A DNA stretch of 64,000 nt from Mycobacterium malmoense (lineage in GTDB: Bacteria > Actinomycetota > Actinomycetes > Mycobacteriales > Mycobacteriaceae): NCBI RefSeq assembly GCF_019645855.1, contig NZ_CP080999.1, positions 2,418,001 through 2,482,000 of the forward strand, in the 5' to 3' direction. Made by a program: the position numbers and the translations under genes. Within the stretch, counting starts at the first letter, position 1; the number at the start of each line of letters is the position of its first letter. The notes beneath the pieces are model-generated. The model worked only from the letters and a program-made list of their open reading frames with translations, was not told the DNA's origin and made no database searches. Of the stretch, positions 57,342 through 64,000 are shown piece after piece.

Positions 57342-58154
57342 ATGTTTGATTTGAGCTTCGCGCCAAGTTACCCCGCGGGCGAGATGACCGCGATGACCAG
57401 CATGACCGACATGGTCGCGGCGCCCGCGTGGGTGACGCTACTGGGCTGGATTGTCACCGGAGTTGGGGTGCTGATCGCCGGTGGCATCCTCGTCGACGTC
57501 TATGTGGGCGGCTACCGCCAGCCGATGTGGGCCATGGAGCTGGTCTGGGCGATCACCGCGGTCTACGCCGGCCCCCTGGCGCTGTGGGCCTACTGCCGCT
57601 GGGGCCGGCCGAGTACCCGAAAATGGCAGCGGCTGCACGGGTCCGTACCCCAATGGGGGCTGCCGGTAACGGCCGTGGTCCAGACCATCCCGGGCGGGGC
57701 CGCCTCGTTCACTGGTCATCTCATCGCCATACCGATCGTGATGTCGGCCGGGCTGACGATCGGCGGCAGGGCTGTGTGGCCGATGATCTTGCTCATCGCG
57801 GCGTTCGCACTGCCACTGCTGACGGCCTTCGAGTGGCGCTCGCTGTCGCTGGCCGGTCAGGTCGCTTCCCCGCGCCGGCGCCTGGGTTTGGCGGTACGGA
57901 TTTCCGTGCTGGCGGTGGCCGCTTTCGACCTCGGCATGGGCGCGGCCATGTTGCTCGTGGCTTTCGTGTTGGGATATGCCCACACGTCAATCGCGTTCTG
58001 GCTCGTCATGTGGGGCGGAATGCTGCTGGGTTTTGTCACCGCCTACCCGATGGTCTGGTGGCTGTTGGCCCGAGACCGCGAAGCCCCTCACGCCACCCGG
58101 TACCGCTCGGCGTCACGGTGTTTGAAGTCCAGTCCTAGCCCGGGCCGATACTGA
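57342..58154 (+). CDS. DUF4396-type integral membrane protein
   Basis: 270 residues, about six transmembrane segments (for example WVTLLGWIVTGVGVLIAGGI, AVWPMILLIAAFALPLLTAF, FWLVMWGGMLLGFVTAYPMV). The N-terminus has a Met cluster (GEMTAMTSMTDM), a pattern seen in Cu(I)-binding proteins. HGS, GHLIAIP and GYAHTS place His residues in or near membrane helices. Function unknown; by context it could be a metal transporter or sensor partner. It starts 50 bp after the oxidase, likely same operon. The last 67 bp overlap the 3' end of the convergent enolase-superfamily gene. Confidence 0.7.
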   Translation: MFDLSFAPSYPAGEMTAMTSMTDMVAAPAWVTLLGWIVTGVGVLIAGGILVDVYVGGYRQPMWAMELVWAITAVYAGPLALWAYCRWGRPSTRKWQRLHGSVPQWGLPVTAVVQTIPGGAASFTGHLIAIPIVMSAGLTIGGRAVWPMILLIAAFALPLLTAFEWRSLSLAGQVASPRRRLGLAVRISVLAVAAFDLGMGAAMLLVAFVLGYAHTSIAFWLVMWGGMLLGFVTAYPMVWWLLARDREAPHATRYRSASRCLKSSPSPGRY

Positions 58155-59209
58155 TCCGGCCGCAACGCGCCGCCATCGGGGGCCAGTGCACCGTCGAACA
58201 GCATGCGTTCGATGCGGTGGTGGTCGTGAAAGTACTCCAGGTGCCGCAGGTTTGGGACCGCGGCGGCGACGTGGGCGTGCAGGTTCGGGGCGCAGTGCCC
58301 GGAAACGTCGACGTTGCGCGCGGCGGCCAATGCCGCGGCGCGCAGCCAGTCGGTGATGCCGCCGCAGCGGCTGACGTCGACTTGCAGGCAGTCGACCGCC
58401 CCGGCGGCCAGCATCCGGTCGAAATAGGCCAGGTCGTAACCGTATTCACCGGCCGCGACGTCCGGCGTCACCTGGTCGCGGACTTCCCGTAACCCGGCGA
58501 GGTCGTCGGAGGAGACGGGTTCCTCGAACCAGGTGACGTCGTGCTCGGCCATGGCGTGGGCGACCCGGATCGCCTGCTTGCGGCGGTAACCGCCGTTGGC
58601 GTCGACGTACAGTTCGGTGTCGGGCCCGATCACCTTGCGCGCGAAGGCGATCCGGTCCAGGTCGCGACGCACCTCGGAGCCCCATGACTCGCCGATCTTG
58701 ATTTTCACGCGGGGGATATTCCACTCGTCGACCCAGCGTTCGAGTTGGGCGCGGGCGGTGCGGTCATCGTAGGTGGTGAAGCCGCCGCTGCCGTAGATCG
58801 GCACCTCCGGATGCGCCACGCCGAGCAACCGGCACACCGGCACGTCCAGGAGTTTGCCCTTGAGGTCCCACAGCGCGGTGTCGATTGCAGAGATCGCGCA
58901 GGACACCAGGCCCGGGCGCCCGCTGTTACGGATCGCCCTGACCATCGAGTCCCATACGCCGGTGATATCGAGGGCGCTGCGTCCGGTCACCGCGGAGGCG
59001 AGCGGACCGGTGATCAGCCGGCGGCAAGCCCCCGCGGCATAGGTGTAGCCGGTCCCGCGTCGGCCGCCACCCACCGCCTCAACGAGGATCAGCGTCGTCG
59101 ACGACCAGTCGAGGGTACCGTCGGCTTCCGGTGCGTCCGTGGGGATTTCGTAGACCTGCGCGGTGACCTCGTCGATGCGAGCGTCCAGGTCGGTGGGCCT
59201 CCTTGTCAC
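58088..59209 (-). CDS. Enolase-superfamily enzyme, mandelate-racemase subgroup
   Basis: 373 residues from GTG 59209. Capping domain (~1-125), then a (beta/alpha)7 barrel with KIK (general base KxK) near 165, metal ligands D in VDANGGY near 195, E in FEEPV near 222 and E in AGEYGY near 247, then D in LQVDVSRCGG and H in SGHCAPNLHAHV forming a His-Asp dyad. That set is typical of acid-sugar dehydratases and racemases. The exact substrate cannot be read from sequence. GTG 59240-59242 is an alternative start inside the preceding gene. An AAGGAGG lies just inside the chosen start with no standard start codon after it. Last gene of the GH15-SDR operon. Confidence 0.82.
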   Translation of the reverse strand: MTRRPTDLDARIDEVTAQVYEIPTDAPEADGTLDWSSTTLILVEAVGGGRRGTGYTYAAGACRRLITGPLASAVTGRSALDITGVWDSMVRAIRNSGRPGLVSCAISAIDTALWDLKGKLLDVPVCRLLGVAHPEVPIYGSGGFTTYDDRTARAQLERWVDEWNIPRVKIKIGESWGSEVRRDLDRIAFARKVIGPDTELYVDANGGYRRKQAIRVAHAMAEHDVTWFEEPVSSDDLAGLREVRDQVTPDVAAGEYGYDLAYFDRMLAAGAVDCLQVDVSRCGGITDWLRAAALAAARNVDVSGHCAPNLHAHVAAAVPNLRHLEYFHDHHRIERMLFDGALAPDGGALRPDQYRPGLGLDFKHRDAERYRVA

Positions 59210-59210
59210 G

Positions 59211-60212
59211 TCAACGTGCCCGCCGACGGGCCAGCAGCGCACCCAGTCCCAGACTTAGCGCGCTCGTCCCGCTGACAACGGGATGGTGGGACGCCCACAT
59301 TTGCGGGCTGTGCGCGTGCGACCGGTCGTCGAACCCGCCGTGGGCGCCGTGGTCGGTGCCGGGCTCGTGGTCTAGCGGCCGCCACAGGTTGTGCGGCCGT
59401 TGACGGTCGACGCGTTCGCCGGTCTGCTGCGAATCGTATCCGGTGCGGCCGAGGTAACGGTCCAGCAGCGGGGCGACGAACTTCTGCGCGAGCAGCGTGA
59501 CCGCGGTGCTGTCACCAACCCAATATTGTTTGCGCTCCGGATGATCGGCGGCGTGGACGACGCCGCGGGCGGCGACCTTGGGCTGGTAGATCGGCGGCAC
59601 CGGCTGGGGATGCCGCGGCAGGCGGGAGAGCACCCAGGAAAACTGCGGCGTGTTGACCGCGGGCATCTGCACCAGGGTGATGCGCACCTTCGAACGCTCA
59701 TGCAGCAGCTCGCAGCGTACCGATTCGGTGAACCCGTTGATGGCGTGCTTGGCGCCGCAGTAGGCGGACTGCAGCGGGATGGATCGCTCGCCGAGCGCCG
59801 AGCCGACCTGCACGATGGTGCCGCGATCACGTGGCCGCATTTTCGCCAGCGCCGCCATGGTGCCGTGCACGAACCCGAGGTAAGACACCTCGGTCACGCG
59901 CTTGAATTCCTCGGCGCTGATTTCGCTGAAGGGCGCGAACACGGAAGTGAACGCGACATTGACCCAGGTGTCGATGGGCCCGAATGCGGCTTCGGCCTCG
60001 TCGGCGGCGGCGGCCACGGCCGGATAGTCGGCCACGTCGGTCGGGATGGCCAGCGCCTTGCCGCCGCCGGATTCGACGTCGCGGGCAGCGCCGTCCAGCC
60101 CGGCGGCGCCGCGGGCGAGCAGCACGACATTCGCGCCGCGCTGCCCGAATAGTTGAGCGGCGGCGCGACCGATGCCGGCGCTGGCTCCGGTGATCACCAC
60201 TGTCCGTGTCAT
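59211..60212 (-). CDS. Short-chain dehydrogenase/reductase
   Basis: 333 residues. Rossmann motif VVITGASAGIGRAAAQL at residue 5, NVAF in place of NNAG near 85, catalytic Ser in QVGSALGERS near 140, and YCGAKHA (YxxxK) near 155, all consistent with an active NAD(P)-dependent classical SDR. The C-terminus is long, with a hydrophobic end (ALSLGLGALLARRR) that may anchor it to the membrane. ATG 60212 matches the family N-terminus; the longer frame to 60284 runs into the GH15 gene. 29 bp after GH15; its stop is 1 bp before the chosen enolase-gene start. Confidence 0.88.
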   Translation of the reverse strand: MTRTVVITGASAGIGRAAAQLFGQRGANVVLLARGAAGLDGAARDVESGGGKALAIPTDVADYPAVAAAADEAEAAFGPIDTWVNVAFTSVFAPFSEISAEEFKRVTEVSYLGFVHGTMAALAKMRPRDRGTIVQVGSALGERSIPLQSAYCGAKHAINGFTESVRCELLHERSKVRITLVQMPAVNTPQFSWVLSRLPRHPQPVPPIYQPKVAARGVVHAADHPERKQYWVGDSTAVTLLAQKFVAPLLDRYLGRTGYDSQQTGERVDRQRPHNLWRPLDHEPGTDHGAHGGFDDRSHAHSPQMWASHHPVVSGTSALSLGLGALLARRRAR

Positions 60213-60241
60213 CAGGGGGTGCCTTTCGTTCGGTGCGGCGG

Positions 60242-62035
60242 TCAGTCGTGGTGGGCCGCGTCCTCGGTGAGGGTGGCCGTGCATTCCAGCAGCAAGGCGT
60301 GCGCGAACGCTTGCGGCAGGTTGCCGCGAAGCTGGCGCTGCCTAATGTCGTATTCCTCGCAAAACAGGCCGGGAGGCCCGCAGGCGGCGCGGTTGCGCTC
60401 GAACCAGCGCATCGCGCAACGGGCGTGGCCTATCTGGTGTTCGGCCAGGGCCATCATGAATCCGCACAGCAAGAAGGCTCCTTCGGCGTCGCCGAGGGCA
60501 CGCTCGTCGTGGCGGAAGCGGTAGACGAACCCGTCATGGCTGAGCTGGTCGCGAACGGCGTCGATGGTGGCGCGGGTGCGGAGGTCGGTGGCGGGCAGGG
60601 CGCCGCGCACGGGTGGCAGCAGGAGCGACGCGTCGACCCCGGCCAGCCACGGGCTGCGTTGCCAGTATCCGCCCCGCGGATGCAGGCTGCTGGCGCCGGT
60701 GTCGGCGAGGATCGCGTCGGCCAGGAACTCGCAGGCGGCAACCTCCGGGCCGGCGCCCGCCAGCTCGGCGATGCCGCGTAGCCCGGCCACACAGGCCAGC
60801 CGGGATTGCGTCCAGTGCTGCTCGTCGATTTCCCAGATCCCGGCGTCTGGGTCCCGCCAGCGCTTGTCGATGGCGCTGATGGCGGCCTGCGCGGCGCGCC
60901 ATCCCTGGGCGTCGAGCCGGTCGGCGCGTCCGGCCTCGGCCAGCAGCTGCAGCGCCTCGCCCAGGACGTCGAGCTGGAACTGCTGATCGACCCGGTTGCC
61001 GAGCTTGTCGGTGCCGCCGGGGTAGCCGGGCAAGTCGAGGGTTTCTTCGCTGGGCACGCGACCACCGGTGACGGTGTAGGCGGGTTTGAGGTTCGGGCCG
61101 TCCTCGAGGAGCCGGGCACCGACGAACCCGACGGCGCGATCGAGCAGCTCGGTCGCCCCGGCGGCCGCGGCTCCCATGCCGGCATAAACCTGGTCCCGGA
61201 TCCAGGCGTAGCGGTAGTCGTAGTTCTGGTTGGTGTGCGCGCGTTCGGGCAGGCCCATGGTGGCGGCGGCGACCATGCCGCCACTGGCGCTGGTCAGCCC
61301 GCGCAGCACCGCGTAGGCGTGGCGCCCGTCGCGGGCGGCGATCGCGCAATTCAGCTCCGGCACGCTGCGCCGCCACGCCGCCGCCGTGGCATCCCAGGCG
61401 ATGCCGGGGTCGGGCGGGCGACCGGGCAGCGCGCGCTCGGACAACTCCAGCACGAGATCGCGCTGCTGGCCCTCGTCGACGGTGATGTCACAGGTGAGCA
61501 GTTCACTTCCGTCGCGCGCCGACCGCGCGGTGCGCGCATCGGGGCCGCCCGACCACCGCCACCGCAACGGCCCGGAGATGCCGCTCCACACCCCGTCGTC
61601 GAAGGACGGCCGGCCCGGGCCATGGCGACCGAACCCGGCGTTCGGCTGCAGCAGCACCCGCAGCCGTGCCGTGCCGCGGCAGCCCATGATGCGCCGCAGC
61701 AGCACCACCCGGTCGGGCTCGCCCGGAAAGGCAAGCGCCTCACGGCATTCCACGGTGCCGTCGTGCGTGACCCACCGGCTGTGCCAGATCAGAGTGCCCG
61801 GCTCGTAAAAGCCGCCCCACACGTGCCGCACCTCGGTCGGAGTGATCGCGTAGACCCCGCCGCCCCCGATCAGGCTGGAGAAGACGGCGTCGGAATCCCA
61901 GCGCGGCGCGCACATCCAGGTGACCTCGCCCTGCGGCCCGATCAACGCGCCGCGCTCCCCGTCGGCAAGCAGCGCGTACTCGCGCAGCACCCGCGGCGGG
62001 AAGGCCGCCTCGACGTCGATCGTCTCGTCAGCCAC
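60242..62035 (-). CDS. Glycoside hydrolase family 15 (glucoamylase/trehalase-type)
   Basis: 597 residues from GTG 62035; GTG 62063-62065 is an alternative. N-terminal beta-sandwich (~1-215; REYALLADGERGALIGPQGE, WMCAPRWDS) and (alpha/alpha)6 barrel with NQNYDYRYAWIRDQ near 265 and WEIDEQHWTQSRLACVAGL near 405, containing a candidate catalytic Glu. It is a full-length GH15 of the group that includes mycobacterial trehalase and bacterial glucoamylases, and would release glucose from trehalose or alpha-glucans. First gene of the minus-strand operon with the SDR and the acid-sugar-type enolase-superfamily enzyme. Confidence 0.88.
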   Translation of the reverse strand: MADETIDVEAAFPPRVLREYALLADGERGALIGPQGEVTWMCAPRWDSDAVFSSLIGGGGVYAITPTEVRHVWGGFYEPGTLIWHSRWVTHDGTVECREALAFPGEPDRVVLLRRIMGCRGTARLRVLLQPNAGFGRHGPGRPSFDDGVWSGISGPLRWRWSGGPDARTARSARDGSELLTCDITVDEGQQRDLVLELSERALPGRPPDPGIAWDATAAAWRRSVPELNCAIAARDGRHAYAVLRGLTSASGGMVAAATMGLPERAHTNQNYDYRYAWIRDQVYAGMGAAAAGATELLDRAVGFVGARLLEDGPNLKPAYTVTGGRVPSEETLDLPGYPGGTDKLGNRVDQQFQLDVLGEALQLLAEAGRADRLDAQGWRAAQAAISAIDKRWRDPDAGIWEIDEQHWTQSRLACVAGLRGIAELAGAGPEVAACEFLADAILADTGASSLHPRGGYWQRSPWLAGVDASLLLPPVRGALPATDLRTRATIDAVRDQLSHDGFVYRFRHDERALGDAEGAFLLCGFMMALAEHQIGHARCAMRWFERNRAACGPPGLFCEEYDIRQRQLRGNLPQAFAHALLLECTATLTEDAAHHD

Positions 62036-62163
62036 GGGCCCATTTCTTCGCCGCGCGTCCCGCACGGCTCGCGCTGGTCCGCGACGCCATGGTCGTCAAC
62101 GCCGGATTGGTACCGCCAATGCTTGGCAATGTCTTTCCGATCCGTGGCTGGCTAGGGGTTGTT

Positions 62164-62177
62164 CGGGTATCTACCCG
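62164..62177. promoter_or_regulatory. Palindrome upstream of the GH15 operon
   Basis: CGGGTA-TC-TACCCG is a perfect inverted repeat 129 bp upstream of the GH15 start, between divergent-free minus-strand genes. It shares GGGTA/TACCC with the copper-type palindrome at 55541. It could be an operator for the GH15 operon or a small terminator-like stem for the toxin gene that ends at 62297. Confidence 0.35.
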
Positions 62178-62296
62178 GATTCCCCCGCGTTAACCGCTCC
62201 ATGCCGGGGATGCCTTTTCCATGTCGGTGGCAGGTCCAATGCCGAATACACGGTCGATACGGTGAACCGCTCCGCCGCCGACTTTGAAACCGTCTT

Positions 62297-62800
62297 TTAC
62301 AGGCTATCGACGTCAGCCTGGATATCTTTGATCCTGCGAACCAGACGCACCCACGGCTCGGCCACCGCACGAGTGAAGCCATAGTGCTCATAGAAGCCGA
62401 CAGCCTCATCGTCGGCGGCGTCAACCACCAGGTACCGGGCGGTTACAGTCCGCGTGGCCGACAACATGCGTTGGTAGGCGTCGAAAAGCAGCTGCCCGCC
62501 CAGGCCCCGGCCATGGAGACTGCTGTCCAGGGCGAGTTTCCCGAGCAGGACCGCCGGAATCCGCTCCGGCATGCCGCGCGCGAGACGCCGCGGCAGGTCT
62601 GCGGCCACAATCTCGTGTGCCGATAGCGTGAAATACGCCAGCACCGTGGCGTCGCCTTCTTCCGTCCACACGAACACCTGGGCCGTGCGCTTAGCCTGGG
62701 CAGTTTTCGCGTGCCGGGTGAGCCATTCATTGAGCGTCGGCTGTCCGCAGTCGAACACCCCAACGAAATGCGGTTCGCCGTACGTCGCGCAGACGAACAC
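62297..62800 (-). CDS. GNAT acetyltransferase toxin (TacT-like)
   Basis: 167 residues from GTG 62800, 8 bp after the antitoxin gene. VGVFDCGQPTLNEWLTRHA at the N-terminus is the hallmark of GNAT toxins that acetylate the amino group of charged tRNAs; the acetyl-CoA loop LDSSLHGRGLGGQLLFDA is near residue 92 and the catalytic-type Tyr in FYEHYGF near 142. The length is normal for TacT/AtaT. Activity would block translation unless the antitoxin binds it. Target tRNA unknown. Confidence 0.9.
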   Translation of the reverse strand: MFVCATYGEPHFVGVFDCGQPTLNEWLTRHAKTAQAKRTAQVFVWTEEGDATVLAYFTLSAHEIVAADLPRRLARGMPERIPAVLLGKLALDSSLHGRGLGGQLLFDAYQRMLSATRTVTARYLVVDAADDEAVGFYEHYGFTRAVAEPWVRLVRRIKDIQADVDSL

Positions 62801-62808
62801 GACCCGAC

Positions 62809-63072
62809 TCAGCCGTGCCGGGAAACCCGCGGCGAGCGCGCGATCCGTCGCATCGCCGCGTTGGGACGCGGTGGCTCGGACAGCGCATTAAACATTGCGT
62901 CGAAGAACTCAGCGGACAGCGTCGTCTGCCGGGATAGCACGGATTCCGCTCGTTCCTCGGCCGCGGACAGCACGAACTCGGTCAGTGTCTGATGCTCCAT
63001 CTCCGCCGCACAACGCAACCGCGCCTGGGCATCGGCGCGAACTCTGAAATGGAGCCGTTCGGTGCTAGCCAT
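62809..63072 (-). CDS. DUF1778 ribbon-helix-helix antitoxin (TacA-like)
   Basis: 87 residues from ATG 63072 (MASTERLHFRVRADAQARLR), with GAGGTG 8 bases before; ATG 63093 is an alternative. The N-terminal half is the RHH DNA-binding fold and the C-terminal part (LSAEFFDAMFNAL, EPPRPNAAMRRI) matches the toxin-neutralising segment of TacA-type proteins. It precedes the toxin, the usual order, and should autoregulate the operon. Confidence 0.88.
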   Translation of the reverse strand: MASTERLHFRVRADAQARLRCAAEMEHQTLTEFVLSAAEERAESVLSRQTTLSAEFFDAMFNALSEPPRPNAAMRRIARSPRVSRHG

Positions 63073-63092
63073 ATCGATCACCTCGTGCGCCA

Positions 63093-63112
63093 ATTGTACA
63101 TACAGCAGGTAC
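63093..63112 (-). promoter_or_regulatory. Promoter/operator of the toxin-antitoxin operon
   Basis: On the minus strand TACAAT is a good -10 (63093-63098), 21 bp before the antitoxin start. Two GTAC half-sites at 63096-63099 and 63109-63112 bracket it, a plausible spaced operator for the RHH antitoxin. Confidence 0.45.
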
Positions 63113-63276
63113 GGTCGCCGTTCGAGATGAGTTCTCCGATGGTGCCGCTGTGCACCTCCACCCGACCACGACGAATCACCGCCCTGCTAACCGCCCGCTG
63201 GCAAACACCCTGATCAAAACCCGCAAGCATGGTGATGTGCCATGATGTGCACGCTGTCAAGATTCAGGGAGCAGCG

Positions 63277-64000
63277 GTGGATCTCAACTTTTCGATGGTC
63301 ACGCGACCGGTCGAGCGTCTGGTCGCGACTGCCCAGAACGGGCTGGAGGTCTTGCGGCTCGGGGGATTGGAAACCGGCAGCGTCCCGTCGCCGTCCCAGA
63401 TCGTCGAGAGCGTCCCGATGTACAAGCTCCGGCGGTATTTCCCACCGGACAGCCGTCCCGGACACGCGCCGGTGGGCCCACCGGTGTTGATGGTGCACCC
63501 GATGATGATGTCGGCGGACATGTGGGACGTCACCCGCGAGGACGGCGCGGTGGGGATCCTGCACGCCAATGGGCTGGATCCGTGGGTCATCGACTTCGGC
63601 TCGCCCGACAAGGTCGAAGGCGGCATGCGCCGCAACCTGGCCGACCACATCGTCGCGCTCAGCCAAGCGATCGACACGGTGAAGGACGAAACCGGCAACG
63701 ACGTGCACCTGGTGGGCTACTCGCAGGGCGGGATGTTCTGCTACCAGGCCGCGGCATATCGGCGTTCGAAGAACCTCGCCAGCATCGTGGCGTTCGGCTC
63801 CCCGGTGGACACCCTGGCCGCGTTGCCGATGGGCGTCCCGGCGAACCTCGGGGCGGCCGCCGCGAATTTCATGGCCGATCACGTGTTCAGCCGACTGGCC
63901 ATCCCAAGTTGGTTGGCGCGCACCGGTTTTCAGATGATGGACCCGCTTAAGACCGCCAAGGCCCGGGTGGACTTCGTGCGCCAGTTGCACGACCGGGAGG
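63277..64000 (+). CDS. Rv1683-like alpha/beta-hydrolase–acyl-CoA synthase, 5' part
   Basis: 241 codons present, cut by the window end. GTG 63277 follows AGGGAGC and gives the remembered Rv1683 N-terminus (DLNFSMVTRPVERLVATAQN). The visible part is a PhaC-like alpha/beta hydrolase: HPMMMSADMW oxyanion region near residue 74 and nucleophile elbow GYSQGG near 149, Ser151. In M. tuberculosis this ~1000-residue protein joins the lipase-like domain to a fatty-acyl-CoA synthetase and is implicated in triacylglycerol metabolism. Whether the synthetase half is present here cannot be seen. The nearest upstream neighbours are on the other strand. Confidence 0.85.
   Translation, partial: MDLNFSMVTRPVERLVATAQNGLEVLRLGGLETGSVPSPSQIVESVPMYKLRRYFPPDSRPGHAPVGPPVLMVHPMMMSADMWDVTREDGAVGILHANGLDPWVIDFGSPDKVEGGMRRNLADHIVALSQAIDTVKDETGNDVHLVGYSQGGMFCYQAAAYRRSKNLASIVAFGSPVDTLAALPMGVPANLGAAAANFMADHVFSRLAIPSWLARTGFQMMDPLKTAKARVDFVRQLHDRE

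Noticed and set aside
62160..62180. SigF-type -10 (GGGTAT) near 62165
   Set aside because: No GTTT-like -35 at the right spacing and no plus-strand gene follows.
63078..63260. 60-codon minus-strand frame upstream of the antitoxin
   Set aside because: Overlaps the promoter of the toxin-antitoxin operon, has no Shine-Dalgarno or recognisable product.

Overview
The window is high-GC mycobacterial chromosome. Gene order from uvrA through lysX, infC-rpmI-rplT-tsnR, pheST, argCJBDFRGH and pks10-7-8-9-11 matches, from memory, the Rv1638-Rv1668c stretch of M. tuberculosis. PE proteins, leaderless-looking starts, GTG starts and four-base stop/start overlaps are also typical. Several differences from M. 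tuberculosis (a pks8 not split into pks8/pks17, PE genes in place of PE_PGRS30, no cyp139 after pks11, and a different block beyond the ABC gene) point to a slow-growing non-tuberculous mycobacterium. The species cannot be named from the sequence alone.

Layout. 1-17.5 kb is core: uvrA; a minus-strand lysX / esterase / small-protein operon; the infC-rpmI-rplT-tsnR translation operon with a long leader that contains a textbook intrinsic-terminator hairpin, and an infC start that appears to be AUC; a DUF2236 gene with a palindromic operator; a class III adenylate cyclase; a rhomboid-like membrane protein; and pheS-pheT. 17.5-26.6 kb is an accessory PE island: one PE gene, a scar made of two different transposase 3' ends, the 3' remnant of a second PE gene, and a 5.4-kb PE gene built from about 19 tandem 73-residue units. 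26.7-35.3 kb is the arginine regulon, with an ArgR-type operator just before argC.

35.4-53.5 kb is a polyketide cluster: two type III synthases (pks10, pks11) flank three modular proteins. Pks7 and Pks8 are fully reducing KS-AT-DH-ER-KR-ACP modules with methylmalonyl-type and malonyl-type AT motifs respectively. Pks9 is KS-AT-ACP with glutamine in place of the KS cysteine (KSQ), which suggests a decarboxylating loading module. It lacks an N-terminal docking coil, as expected of a first protein. The simplest model is Pks9 priming, Pks7/Pks8 extension with reduction, and hand-off to Pks10/Pks11, but only the domain content is seen directly.

53.5-64 kb is accessory again: an ABC-F ATPase; a probable copper-responsive operon (GGGGTATACCCC palindrome, LpqS-like metal-residue-rich protein, a possible 29-codon leader peptide, D-amino-acid-oxidase-like flavoprotein, DUF4396 membrane protein); a minus-strand operon of GH15 glycosidase, short-chain dehydrogenase and enolase-superfamily enzyme; a TacA/TacT-like toxin-antitoxin pair; and the 5' part of an Rv1683-like lipase/acyl-CoA synthase gene cut by the window edge. 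The most original candidates are the KSQ loading protein, the copper operon with its leader ORF, the infC leader, and the PE island.
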